Below are positions 1 through 8,655 of a DNA stretch of 64,000 nucleotides, one piece after another. Origin of the DNA: Hymenobacter sp. UV11 (GTDB lineage: Bacteria; Bacteroidota; Bacteroidia; Cytophagales; Hymenobacteraceae). The notes below the pieces were generated by a model, which ran no database searches, was not told where the DNA came from, and saw nothing but the letters and a program-made list of their open reading frames with translations. The translations under genes and the position numbers were made by a program. Numbering within the stretch: position 1 is the stretch's first letter; the number at the start of each line of letters is the position of its first letter. The stretch is from NCBI RefSeq assembly GCF_004684095.1, contig NZ_SRII01000003.1, positions 124,001-188,000 of the forward strand. The letters run 5' to 3'.

Positions 1-74
1 CGAAGCATCTTGGTCGCTTCATCCAACGGAGCGGTAGAGATGCTTCGATAAGCTCAGCATGACCGTCTTTTTGT
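1..74. repeat. Palindromic repeat, family 1 (left part outside window)
   Basis: The right arm reads GGTAGAGATGCTTCGATAAG followed by CTCAGCATGACCGTC. Near-identical arms occur at 38468-38567, 50815-50930 and 58230-58339. Here only part of the left arm (CGAAGCATCT at the first bases) lies in the window. The element sits in the gap upstream of the alcohol dehydrogenase gene. Confidence 0.75.
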
Positions 75-183
75 TTCCAATAGTTCTGTTTAAGCTGTTA
101 CAGCAGTCCATCCGGCCGTAACTCAGTAGCGGTTTGGGTCGTTTAGTAAAGAGCAATCCTTTTCTAACCTTCCTTTTCCGCTT

Positions 184-1266
184 ATGCAAGCTACCATTCC
201 TACCAAGGCCTACGGGGCCAGCGGCTCCATCTTCAACGGCCTCAAGCCGATGGACATCGAGCGCAATCCGCCGCAGGCCGACGAAATTCACATCGACATC
301 CTGTACTGCGGCGTGTGCCACTCCGACCTGCACCAGGTCAAGAACGACTGGCACAACACGATTTATCCCTGCGTGCCGGGCCATGAGGTAGTCGGCCGCG
401 TGGACCAGATTGGCTCCGCCGTTACCAAGTTCAAAGTGGGTGATATTGTGGGGGTAGGCTGCATGGTTGATTCGTGCGGCGTGTGCCCGGCCTGCAAGGA
501 AAAAGAGGAAAACTACTGCGAAGGCCCCGTGAGTTGGACGGCCACCTACAACGGCTACATGAAGCCCGAAAACAAGGACTTCAACACCTTCGGCGGCTAC
601 TCGACCAACATGACGGTGAAGGAGTCGTTTGCCCTCAAAATCCCGGCTACGCTGGATATTAAGGCGGCGGCCCCGATTCTGTGCGCCGGCATTACTACCT
701 ATTCGCCCCTCAAATACTGGAACGTCGGCCCCGGCCAGAGCGTGGCCGTGGTGGGCATTGGTGGGCTGGGCCACATGGCCGTGCAGCTAGCGCGGGCGCT
801 GGGTGCCACGGTCACGGCCGTGACCCGCGACGAAAAAAAGCGCGAGGCCGCCGAGCAGCTCGGCGCCCACGAGGTGCTGATTTCGACCGATGCCGACTCG
901 ATGAAGGCGCACGAGCTGAAGTACGACTTCATCCTCATCACCATCCCCGACATGTTCGACGTGAACGACTACGTGAAGCTGGCCAAGCGCAACGGCATCA
1001 TCACCACGGTGGGCCTACTAGGGCCGTATAAGCTGCCCCTCAATAATATGGAGGTAGCCCTGCACCGCCGCACGGTGGCCGGCTCGGTCATCGGTGGCAT
1101 TGCCGAAACCCAGGAAGTATTGGATTTTTGCGCCGAGCACCACATCCTGCCCGAGGTGGAAATGATAAAGATGCAGGATATCAACGTTGCCTTCGACAAG
1201 ATGATGGACGAGGAAGTGCGCTTCCGCTACGTCATCGACATGCAGTCACTGAAAGACGCTGAGTAG
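184..1266 (+). CDS. yahK: NAD(P)-dependent zinc alcohol/aldehyde reductase, YahK (cinnamyl alcohol dehydrogenase) type
   Basis: Medium-chain dehydrogenase of 360 residues that probably reduces aldehydes with NADPH in the cytoplasm. Catalytic zinc ligands are visible: Cys45 in GVCHSD, His67-Glu68 in PGHE and Cys167 in LCAGITTYSP. The structural zinc site has Cys98, Cys101, Cys104 and Cys112. The nucleotide-binding glycine motif GIGGLG lies at 191-196. The closing segment FRYVIDMQSL matches the end of E. coli YahK (FVIDNRTL), and the whole protein lines up with that subfamily from memory. The length is normal. The ATG at 184 follows a pyrimidine-rich stretch without a Shine-Dalgarno sequence, as is common in Bacteroidota. 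It stands alone, convergent with the cupin gene downstream, with a shared hairpin terminator between them. The physiological substrate cannot be read from the sequence. Confidence 0.93.
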   Translation: MQATIPTKAYGASGSIFNGLKPMDIERNPPQADEIHIDILYCGVCHSDLHQVKNDWHNTIYPCVPGHEVVGRVDQIGSAVTKFKVGDIVGVGCMVDSCGVCPACKEKEENYCEGPVSWTATYNGYMKPENKDFNTFGGYSTNMTVKESFALKIPATLDIKAAAPILCAGITTYSPLKYWNVGPGQSVAVVGIGGLGHMAVQLARALGATVTAVTRDEKKREAAEQLGAHEVLISTDADSMKAHELKYDFILITIPDMFDVNDYVKLAKRNGIITTVGLLGPYKLPLNNMEVALHRRTVAGSVIGGIAETQEVLDFCAEHHILPEVEMIKMQDINVAFDKMMDEEVRFRYVIDMQSLKDAE

Positions 1267-1292
1267 GCTCGCCCTACCCCCCTTAATGCTCT

Positions 1293-1333
1293 AAACAACA
1301 AGCGCCCGGTAGTTGCCAGGCGCTTGTTGTTTA
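1293..1333. terminator. Hairpin terminator between convergent genes
   Basis: The arms AAACAACAAGCGCC and GGCGCTTGTTGTTT flank a short loop. The stem is nearly perfect and is A-rich at one side and T-rich at the other, so it can serve both the alcohol dehydrogenase (+) and the cupin gene (-). Confidence 0.75.
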
Positions 1334-1368
1334 GGGTTGTCATGTGATTGTTTTCGACGCGAAAAGCG

Positions 1369-1866
1369 TTATTTCTTCAAATAATCGGGTGGAAAAAGCT
1401 CTTGGCCGTGTCGCTCGGCTGCGGCCTGCATCTGCTGTAGCTGGGAGGGGGTAGGCTCCTGCTGGGGCAAAAACTCGCCGGCCGCCACGGGCTGGCCAAT
1501 CTCTTCAAACAGCTTTTCCAGGCCGGCCGGCACTACCACGCACAGCAGGTGCGCCACGGCGTCCGACTCGTTGGTGAAGCTGTGCACGGCGCCACCTTTG
1601 GGAATATCCACGAAATCGCCCTGGCGCGCCGTGTACGTCTGGGTTTCCGACCGCACCACTACTTCGCCCGCAATGACATAAAATGCCTCCTGAATGTCGG
1701 TGTGGGCGTGGGGGCCGGGCCCACCCCCCGGCGGCACCAGCATATCGATGATGGCGTAGGCGCCGCTGGTTTGCTCACCCGAGGTCACGATGCGGTAGGT
1801 ATCGCCGACGACTGAGAGGGACGGGCCCGCCTGGGCGGCGAGTGTTCTGATTGACGTGGGACGCAT
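1369..1866 (-). CDS. Single-domain cupin protein
   Basis: Small cytoplasmic cupin of 165 residues. Cupin motif 1 has His53, His55 and Glu60 (in GPHAHTDIQE). Motif 2 has Gly83, Pro89, Gly91, His95 and Asn99 (GDFVDIPKGGAVHSFTN). A complete metal-binding set is therefore present, as in quercetinase-like cupin_2 proteins. The gene starts at the ATG at 1866 and is not clearly in an operon. The N-terminal 20 residues show no signal peptide. Family membership is clear, but the substrate is unknown; an oxygenase, isomerase or sensor role is equally possible. Confidence 0.85.
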   Translation of the reverse strand: MRPTSIRTLAAQAGPSLSVVGDTYRIVTSGEQTSGAYAIIDMLVPPGGGPGPHAHTDIQEAFYVIAGEVVVRSETQTYTARQGDFVDIPKGGAVHSFTNESDAVAHLLCVVVPAGLEKLFEEIGQPVAAGEFLPQQEPTPSQLQQMQAAAERHGQELFPPDYLKK

Positions 1867-1956
1867 GAGGTATACTATCTGGTGATGAGCTTAATAACCT
1901 ATACGGCGCCCTGCGTAATGAGGCTGCCGGATGGTTAAGTAATGTGGCTCGGAGCC

Positions 1957-2001
1957 ACAAAAAAAGCGGCGGCAACCGAAGTTTCCGCCGCTTTTTTTGT
2001 G
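1957..2001 (-). terminator. Rho-independent terminator of the GH3 gene
   Basis: AAAAAAAGCGGCGG, a short loop, then CCGCCGCTTTTTTT. On the minus strand the stem ends in a run of T immediately after the GH3 stop codon. Confidence 0.85.
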
Positions 2002-2010
2002 CTCAGTACC

Positions 2011-4380
2011 TCACTTCGTCAGCGTGAAGCTGGTCATCTGCACGTCGCGCGAGTTGCCGCCGGTCATCACCTGAAACTCGCCGGGCTCGGACACGAACTG
2101 CAGGTTGTCGTTGTAAAATTTCAGGTCGTTGGCCGCCAGGTGGAAGGTGAGTTGGCGGCTTTCACCCTTTTTGAGGGTGATTTTCTGGAAGCCTTTCAAC
2201 TCCTGCACCGGGCGGGTGCTGCTGCCCACCATATCGCGCAGGTAGCATTGGGCAATCTCGGTGCCGTCGTACTGGCCGGTGTTCTGCACCGTCACGGTCA
2301 CTTCGAGGTCCTGGCCGGGGCTGATGCTGGCCTGGCTTACCGTAGGCTTGCCGTAGGTGAACGTGGTGTAGCTCAGGCCGTAGCCGAAGGGGTAGAGCGG
2401 GTCATTGGGAATGTCGAGGTAGCGCGACTTATACTTATCGAGTAGCACGCCGGCGTAGGGGCGGCCGGTACTCTTGTGGTTGTAATAAATTGGAATTTGC
2501 CCCACCGCCCGCGGAAACGTCATCGTGAGCTTGCCCGACGGGTTATACACCCCAAATAGCGCATCGGCCACCGCGTTGCCGGCCTGCGTGCCGCCAAACC
2601 ACGTTTCGAGGATGGCGTCGGCGTGCTGGTCTTCCCAGGGTAGGGTGAGCGGGCGGCCATTCACGAGCACCACCACCAGCGGCTTGCCGGTGGCTTTCAG
2701 CGCCTTGAGCAGGTCGAGCTGGCGGCCGGGCAGGCCGATGTCGGCGCGGCTGGCGGCCTCGCCGGTCATGCCCTGGCTTTCGCCCACCACGGCCACCACC
2801 ACGTCGGAGCCCTGGGCGGCCTGCACGGCTTCGGCAATCATCGTTTCGGCCGAGCGGGTGTCGATGTTCAGCTCGCCGCCGTGGGCGTTGAGGCGCTGAA
2901 TCATCTGCTGGTCGTCGGTCACGTTGGCGCCCTGGGCGTAGGTCACGTGCACGCCTGCGCCGCCCACGTTCTTGATTCCCTGCAGGATGGAGATGGCCTG
3001 CTTGCCGTCGCCGGCGCCGCTCCAGTTGCCAATCATGTCGCGGCTGCGGTCGGCCAGCGGGCCCACCACGGCCACGTTCACCGTGTTTTTGAGGGGTAGG
3101 GTCTGCTTGTCATTCTTGAGCAGCACCAGCGTGCGGCGCGTGATGTCGCGGGCATCGGCGATGTACGCGGGCTTCATCTCGGTGGCCTTGGCGCGCTCCT
3201 CCGTCACGCCCCGGTAGGGGTCCGTAAAGAGGCCGAGCTTGTACTTGGCCTCCAGCACCCGGCGGCAGGCCTGGTCGATGGCCGCCTGGGTCACGGTGCC
3301 TTCCTTGAGATTGGTAGCTAATTGCCTAAGAAAAACCTCGCCCACCATGTCCATGTCCACGCCCGCGTTCAGAGCCAGTTCCGATACCTTTTTCTCATCG
3401 CCCATGCCGTGAGCTGTCAGCTCCGGGATGCCCGTGTAGTCGGTAGAAACGAAGCCTTGGAAACTCCACTGCTTGCGCAGCAAATCGGTGAGCAGCCACT
3501 TGTTGGCCGTGGCCGGAATGCCGTTGATGTCATTAAACGACGCCATCACCGAGCCCACGCCCGCCCGCACCGCCGCCCGATAGGGGGGTAGGTACTCGTT
3601 GTACATGCGCTGGCGGCTCATGTCGGTGGTGTTGTAGTCGCGGCCGGCCTCGGCGGCGCCGTACAGGGCAAAGTGCTTGAGGCAGGCCATCACCGTTTCG
3701 GGCTTGGTCATGTCGTTGGTCGGCCCCTGAAAGCCGCGCACCATGGCCTCCGCAATGCGCGAGCCCAGGTACGGGTCCTCGCCGGCGCCCTCGGCCACCC
3801 GGCCCCAGCGCGGGTCGCGGGCAATGTCTACCATCGGCGAATACACCCAGTTCAAGCCATCGGCCGAGGCCTCGGCGGCCGCGATGCGGGCGCTGCGCTC
3901 CATGGCGTCGAGGTCCCAGGAGGCAGCCAGGCCCAGCGGAATCGGGAAGATGGTGCGGTGCCCGTGAATGACGTCGTAGCCCAAAATGAGCGGAATGTGC
4001 AGCCGCGTATCCTGAATGGCCTGCTGCTGCAGCTTGCGCGCCGCCACCGGCGTAAAGGTGTTGAGCACCGCGCCCACCAGGCCTTTTTTAATGTTGGCGT
4101 CCACGTTCTGGCTCACCACGGGGCCCGTCACGTCGAAGCCCACCGACACGAGGTTGAGCTGGCCGATTTTCTCCTCCAGCGTCATCTTCTGCATCAGGCT
4201 CGTCACGAACTGCTGCATCTGCGGGTCCACGGCGGGCGAGCCGGGGGTAGGGGCGGGGGCGGCAGGCTTGGCCTTAGGTTTAGCCGGGGCTTTGGCGCGC
4301 ACCTGGGCCTGGGCGTTGGTGCCGGCCAGGCCCAGCGCCAGCAGCAAAGCGGCCCGAAATAGCGATTGGCGGTGTTTCAT
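2011..4380 (-). CDS. bglX: Exported GH3 beta-glucosidase, BglX type
   Basis: Glycoside hydrolase family 3 enzyme of 789 residues that removes beta-linked glucose from oligosaccharide ends, probably in the periplasm. Residues 1-25 form a signal peptide (LLLALGLAGTNAQA). An Ala/Lys/Pro-rich linker at about 26-50 precedes the catalytic barrel. The barrel shows DVIHGHRTIFPIPL (136-149), the DPRWGR motif (189-194) and KHFALYG (235-241). The nucleophile is expected at Asp314 in VSTDYTG. The C-terminal half holds the alpha/beta sandwich and a fibronectin-type domain (YPFGYGLSYTTF and onward). Length and domain order match E. coli BglX. The gene is monocistronic, with its own terminator downstream. 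The exact sugar linkage cannot be told from sequence: BglX-type GH3 enzymes cover several beta-glucosidic linkages. Confidence 0.93.
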   Translation of the reverse strand: MKHRQSLFRAALLLALGLAGTNAQAQVRAKAPAKPKAKPAAPAPTPGSPAVDPQMQQFVTSLMQKMTLEEKIGQLNLVSVGFDVTGPVVSQNVDANIKKGLVGAVLNTFTPVAARKLQQQAIQDTRLHIPLILGYDVIHGHRTIFPIPLGLAASWDLDAMERSARIAAAEASADGLNWVYSPMVDIARDPRWGRVAEGAGEDPYLGSRIAEAMVRGFQGPTNDMTKPETVMACLKHFALYGAAEAGRDYNTTDMSRQRMYNEYLPPYRAAVRAGVGSVMASFNDINGIPATANKWLLTDLLRKQWSFQGFVSTDYTGIPELTAHGMGDEKKVSELALNAGVDMDMVGEVFLRQLATNLKEGTVTQAAIDQACRRVLEAKYKLGLFTDPYRGVTEERAKATEMKPAYIADARDITRRTLVLLKNDKQTLPLKNTVNVAVVGPLADRSRDMIGNWSGAGDGKQAISILQGIKNVGGAGVHVTYAQGANVTDDQQMIQRLNAHGGELNIDTRSAETMIAEAVQAAQGSDVVVAVVGESQGMTGEAASRADIGLPGRQLDLLKALKATGKPLVVVLVNGRPLTLPWEDQHADAILETWFGGTQAGNAVADALFGVYNPSGKLTMTFPRAVGQIPIYYNHKSTGRPYAGVLLDKYKSRYLDIPNDPLYPFGYGLSYTTFTYGKPTVSQASISPGQDLEVTVTVQNTGQYDGTEIAQCYLRDMVGSSTRPVQELKGFQKITLKKGESRQLTFHLAANDLKFYNDNLQFVSEPGEFQVMTGGNSRDVQMTSFTLTK

Positions 4381-4687
4381 GAGGAAGGGTGGGGTAGGAA
4401 TGAAAGCGGAAAGTTAGGCCGTAGCGCAAGCTGTTAGAAAATGTCCTCTGCGCGCTATAAAGGCACTTCGTGGCCTTTGTGGAAGTAGCTAAACGGCTTG
4501 GCGTGTGCAGTAGCCGCCGGCCAGCTGCCGCTCAACCGGGCACTTGCGCCGCCCAAAGGTGGGTAGGCGTGTGTCGTAACTGCGTGAATACCCCGATTGG
4601 GCAATCAGAAAACGGGAAAAGAAGATTTTCAAAAAATAGCTCACTGACCAACGCCGAAGAGCGCCCGCGAGCAATAAGCAGCCGGTT
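4381..4687. other. Gene-free stretch between bglX and a GH43 remnant
   Basis: No convincing gene is visible. A small imperfect hairpin (AAAGGC at 4459 with GCCTTT at 4473) is present. The sequence AGCTGTTAGAAAATGTC near 4429 resembles motifs near 8330 and 54420 and could be an old insertion-sequence end. The bglX promoter must lie here but no clear box is seen. Confidence 0.4.
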
Positions 4688-5378
4688 TTACTCCGCCTTG
4701 CTAACGGCCGTGCGGCCCGATACGCCGTTCTCATTAATGGCCTCAATGGTGAAATAATACGGTAGGTCCTTGTCCATGCCTTTGAAATAGTAATCGTTGG
4801 CCTCGTGCACCATAATGCAGCTATACAGCTTATCGGGCGCCAGCCCGGTGTAGATATTACAGGCGTAAGCACCGTCTACCGGGGCCCAGCGCAGCCAGGC
4901 GCTGCGCTTGTCGGTGGCCGTGCGCAGCACCACAAAATCCTTCACTGCTGCCGGCCGTGCGCCACTACCCTGCCCAAATACCCGCAAGCCGCTGAGGGCA
5001 ACCTTGCCGGTGGGCATATGCACGTTTTCGAGCTTGAGGTAGCGGGTGCGCAGCGGTGTTTTCAGCGCCAGGTAGTCGTGCGGGATGTCTGTTTTGTTGC
5101 GGCTTTTATCCACCAGCAGCGTCCAGACTCTACCATCCAGCGAGTAGTAGCGTTTATATTGATGGATAGAGCCCCGGCTGCCGGCTCATAAAAACCGGGT
5201 TCACACCCTGGTCGGCGTAGTTGATTTGCACGGCGCGTACGGTGCTCACCTGGCCCAGGTCGGTCTGGAAATATTCGCTGGGGTTGGCAGTGGCGGCGCT
5301 CCAGTAGGTCTGGATGCGCTCCTCCACGGCCAGGTTGGGCACGTGGCCACACGTGAGGTTCTTAGCTGAATTCTGCAA
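4688..5378 (-). pseudogene. C-terminal remnant of a GH43-type exported glycosidase (discoidin plus Fn3 part)
   Basis: Two minus-strand pieces in different frames form one broken gene. The upstream piece (5378-5154) has the discoidin-like stretch ERIQTYWSAATANPSEYFQT and then VRAVQINYADQGV. It runs into a stop just after RQPGLY. The sequence continues in another frame as HQYKRYYSLDGRVWTLLVDK and then through 5113-4688, with RYLKLENVHMPTGKVALSGL, AWLRWAPVDGAYACNIYTG and PYYFTIEAINENGVSGRT. That order is typical of the C-terminal end of Bacteroidota family 43 glycosidases that carry discoidin and Fn3 domains. The catalytic domain is missing, and the loop between the strands at the N-terminal edge is shortened. 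A one-base indel near 5160-5175 would explain the frame change. It is non-functional as it stands. Confidence 0.75.
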
Positions 5379-5497
5379 CAGCCGCGAACAGTTAATGAAT
5401 GTTATCGCCTGCTCTAGTCATTTGATGGACGAGACTCTGTCTTGGGTGACAAACTCGCTTCAAGTAAGTCCAAAGCTAGTTGGCGAGGCTCAGCAGG

Positions 5498-7543
5498 TCA
5501 GCGTGACAAGAAGGGAGTGATAGCCTGCGTATAAGTCAGCGAGAGCTGATGCATGGCGCGGGTGCACGCCACGTAAAGCATACCCTGGTCTACCTCCGTT
5601 TTGTAGGTGGCGGCTGAGGCAAACGGCACAATAACCTCGTCAAATTCGAGGCCCTTCGCCAAGTAGGCCGTAGTGATGATTACGCCTTCTTTAAAAGCGG
5701 TGGACTCGGCCGTGAGCAGCTGTACGCCGGGGCCCTGCAGCACCTGCTGCACCTGGGTAGCCTGCCGCAGGGTTTTGCAAATGATGCCGAGCGACTGCTG
5801 GCCGCTACTTTGGAAGGCAGTGACCAGCAGCTGCACTGCCTGCAGCTCTTCGGTGGGGCTGTCGAAGCGCGCTACCAGCGGCTCGCGGCCGTGCCTTTCT
5901 AGGGCAATGAGGTCGGGGTTAGGCGTGATGCGCTGCGCAAAGGCCGTGATTTCGAGCGTAGAGCGGTAGCTGCGGTGCAGCCTGACGACCTCGGCCTGGG
6001 GAAAGACGCGCTCGATGGTTTCGGCGGAGGACGCACTGTAGGGGTTCACCGTCTGGTTGACATCGCCCAGGATGGTTTTGCGGCAGGGGAATAGGCGAGA
6101 CAGCACGGCGTAGTGCACGGGGGTATAGTCCTGCATTTCATCCACCACCAGGTGCTTTACGTGCTCGTAGGCCGTGAGGCCCTCTAGCCGCAGGCGCAGG
6201 TAAATGAGCGCAAACACATCTGCGTATTCCACCCGCTGGCCCGGCTCGACCCGGCAGAGCTCGGGACGGCCTAGCCAGCGGTAGAAATCGCGGTAGAAAT
6301 CCAGCACCTGGGTGAACTTGAACATGCCCGGAATGGCGTCGCCGATGAGGGATTTCTCCTGCCCGGTTAGCTTGCGCTGGGTGGCGTCGCGCACGTAGGT
6401 GCGCACATCCTGGGCCACCAGCGGAAAGCGTTTCAGCATCGGCACCCGGTGGTAGGCCTTGAACCGCCCCAGGATAAACGGCAGCGGCACGAGCAGCCGG
6501 CCCAGCCGCAGCTCACTACCCGTGAAGTAGTTGTTCTCCACATGCAGCAAGTACTTATTGAGCTGGCTCAAAAACTCGCCCGATGACTTGAACCGGATGC
6601 GCTCGACGAAGGCGGGGTCGGGGTTTTCGAGCAGCGCCGACACCTGCTCGAAAAAGGACTGGAACGGGTACCGGTTTTCGAGCAAGTCGGCCGCCAGCTC
6701 TTCCATGCCCAGCTCCGGAATGTGCTCCTCGCCCAGCTCGGGCAACACGTTGGAGATATAGTCGGCGAAGACTTTATTGGGCGAGATGATGAGCACGTCT
6801 TTGGCCGCAATCGTGTCGCGGTAGCGGTAGAGCAAAAAGGCAATCCGGTGCAGGGCAATCGAGGTTTTGCCCGAGCCCGCCACGCCCTGAATGACCATCA
6901 CCGACGCCGTTTCGTTGCGAATCACCGCATTCTGGTCGCGCTGAATAGTGGCGACGATGTTCTTCATCTTCTCGTCGGACGACTTAGCCAGCTCGCGCTG
7001 CAGCACGTCGTCGTGGATATTCACGTCGTTTTCGAGCACAAACTCCAGCTGGCCGTCGCGAATCTTGTACTGCCGCTTTAACTCGATGGTGCCTGCAATC
7101 GAGCCCGACGGCGTGGGATAGGCGGCTTCCCCCAGCTCATAGTCGTAGAACAGCGACGAGATGGGCGCCCGCCAGTCGTAAATCAGGTTTTGGCGCTGCC
7201 GCTCGTCCAGGAAGGAATGCACGCCGATGTACACCAGTGATTTGGCCCCGCCCTGCGCCACAAAGTCGATGCGCCCGAAGTAGGGTGATTGCAGCAGCTT
7301 GAGCAGCTTGCGCTTGCGAGCCACGGCGGCCTCCCCCGTGAAGGCCATGCGGTTGATGGACTGGTCGGCGGCCACCATATCCGCGTCGTCCATGCTCGAC
7401 TGGTGCTCGTGCAGGTACTGCTTTTTCTCCCGCAGCTCGCTGGAAAACTGCTTCACGGCCTCGTCGCCGCGCCGAATAGCCAGCGCTAGCTTCTCCTTGA
7501 TTTCTTCCAGGTATTCTCTTTCTGCGTGCTCTGTGTCATTCAT
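5498..7543 (-). CDS. helD: HelD-type superfamily 1 (UvrD/Rep-like) ATPase
   Basis: Cytoplasmic protein of 681 residues. It opens with a charged helical region (1-60) like the secondary-channel coiled coil of HelD. The family signature YDWRAPISS lies at 122-130. Walker A is GVAGSGKTSIALHRIAFLLY from about residue 220. Further on are the Walker B/DEXQ region HLVVDEMQDYTPVHYAVLS, the motif LGDVNQTVNPYS, YRST and the C-terminal YVACTRAMHQLSLTY. HelD proteins bind RNA polymerase and recycle it from stalled complexes. The reading frame continues upstream to 7675, but I choose the ATG at 7543 because the family begins with such a charged helix and the extra 44 residues are encoded by an insertion-sequence end. 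The length is typical. The original promoter region may have been replaced by that IS end. Confidence 0.88.
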   Translation of the reverse strand: MNDTEHAEREYLEEIKEKLALAIRRGDEAVKQFSSELREKKQYLHEHQSSMDDADMVAADQSINRMAFTGEAAVARKRKLLKLLQSPYFGRIDFVAQGGAKSLVYIGVHSFLDERQRQNLIYDWRAPISSLFYDYELGEAAYPTPSGSIAGTIELKRQYKIRDGQLEFVLENDVNIHDDVLQRELAKSSDEKMKNIVATIQRDQNAVIRNETASVMVIQGVAGSGKTSIALHRIAFLLYRYRDTIAAKDVLIISPNKVFADYISNVLPELGEEHIPELGMEELAADLLENRYPFQSFFEQVSALLENPDPAFVERIRFKSSGEFLSQLNKYLLHVENNYFTGSELRLGRLLVPLPFILGRFKAYHRVPMLKRFPLVAQDVRTYVRDATQRKLTGQEKSLIGDAIPGMFKFTQVLDFYRDFYRWLGRPELCRVEPGQRVEYADVFALIYLRLRLEGLTAYEHVKHLVVDEMQDYTPVHYAVLSRLFPCRKTILGDVNQTVNPYSASSAETIERVFPQAEVVRLHRSYRSTLEITAFAQRITPNPDLIALERHGREPLVARFDSPTEELQAVQLLVTAFQSSGQQSLGIICKTLRQATQVQQVLQGPGVQLLTAESTAFKEGVIITTAYLAKGLEFDEVIVPFASAATYKTEVDQGMLYVACTRAMHQLSLTYTQAITPFLSR

Positions 7544-7647
7544 CCCGGGTAGGTCTTGGCTAGTGGGGTGCAAAGGTGAGCCAAAAGGCTGGTCTAGCGA
7601 AAAGCTGGCGGAGGTAGCAGCGTGCCTTGCCTTACCGCAATGGCCTT

Positions 7648-7671
7648 GGTTAAAAGTTTGGTCCAAAAGTC
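7648..7671. repeat. Solo copy of a putative IS end
   Basis: GGTTAAAAGTTTGGTCC plus AAAAGTC matches 21 of 24 bases at 11532-11555, where the same motif abuts a truncated IS3-family transposase. It lies 105 bases upstream of the chosen helD start. Confidence 0.5.
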
Positions 7672-8356
7672 GCATTTAGCGCACAAGGACGACGCAGGCC
7701 CTTGCTGCATGTCGAACAACTGGGTCAGCAGCAAGGCAGCGGTCAACGGCTGGTTAGGCTGGTGCAGCCCCGCAGGCTGGCACTCCGGGCTGACCCAGCA
7801 ACTCGTGCGTGGTAGCCACCTCGTCCCAGAAGGCAACGGCGGCGGCCCCGTCCACGGCATCCGCAGGCAGCACCCGACTAGCCAGTACATGACCCAGCGT
7901 GTCGGTCAGCACCAGGCGTTTACGCCCTTTGACCAACTTGCCCGCGTCGAAGCCCACCGTGGCCCCGGTGGCAGTCGCCGCATTCTTAACGCTTTGCGTG
8001 TCCAGAATTACGGCCGTGGGGCAGGCTTTTTTTAGGCCTGTTCCCGGCTCGCCACCGTCAGGCAGGCGCTCACCCGGGCCCAGGTGCCGTCTGCCTCCCA
8101 CTTGTCGAAATATCAGTACACGGTGCCCCAGGGCGGCAAATCGCCCGGTACATCCTGCCAGACGCAGCCGTTTTTGTGGACGTACAAAGTGGCATTGACA
8201 ATCTCCACCAGCGGCCACTTGCTGCGCCGTTGCACGACCAGCAACGGCTCCAGACGCCCCCAGTCATGCGAGCAAAGGTCTGAACTATAAACCTTTCGCT
8301 GTGAGTGGACTACTTCTTTTATCAAGAAAATTTAACTCAAACAGCTTCTGAACAAG
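7672..8356 (-). mobile_element. Decayed IS5-family insertion sequence (transposase remnant)
   Basis: The N-terminal part of a DDE transposase runs from 8325 to 8113 (SSDLCSHDWGRLEPLLVVQ, then NATLYVHKNGCVWQDVPGDL and PPWGTVY). It reaches a TGA where a Trp would be expected, and the same frame goes on with YFDKWEADGTWARVSACL. After a TAA at an A-run near 8034 the frame changes to ACPTAVILDTQSVKNAAT with the first catalytic Asp (DTQSV) and GFDAGKLVKGRKRLVLTDTL. The protein is lost at about 7754, so the remaining catalytic residues are gone. The likely right end is near 8356 (GAAGCTGTTTGAG on the minus strand). At least one nonsense change, one frameshift and a 3' deletion make it inactive. Confidence 0.75.
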
Positions 8357-8655
8357 TTTCCTGAACCATGGGGTGTTCCCTGCCTAGGTTGCTCGGTAGC
8401 GAACGTCGAGGCATATTGTTCAGTAAAACGGAGGTTTCGCTGAACAAACACGTTCTACGGACCACTGAATGCCGTTTTTAAACGGTGGTCACGGCGTTTG
8501 AAGCAACTCGTTTAACTTCCGTACCAAACGTTTAACCGAGGCCAGTCTTCTTCGGCAGTCCAGCTGCCTTTTCGGTCTGGTCACATTTTCTAAACGAACT
8601 CCCAGCAAGTGCGACGGAGCAAAAAAGACATTTTAGAAACGAGCGCAACGAACCC
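8357..8655. other. Gene-free stretch downstream of pyrC
   Basis: No coding sequence is supported. An inverted repeat TTGTTCAG (8416) / CTGAACAA (8440) is present. Two similar 15-base words, CACATTTTCTAAACGA at about 8582 and GACATTTTAGAAACGA at about 8628, flank the pyrC 3' side. A stem GGCAG/CTGCC near 8553-8572 could act as the pyrC terminator, but no strong T-run follows. Confidence 0.4.

Noticed and set aside
19..774. 251-codon minus-strand frame opposite the alcohol dehydrogenase
   Set aside because: The plus strand encodes all zinc-site residues of the alcohol dehydrogenase; the reverse frame has no match and runs through a repeat.
8010..8045. Programmed frameshift at the A7 run in the IS5-type transposase
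   Set aside because: A TAA occurs in the upstream frame right at the run and a separate TGA interrupts the upstream part, and the C-terminus is missing. Decay is the simpler explanation.
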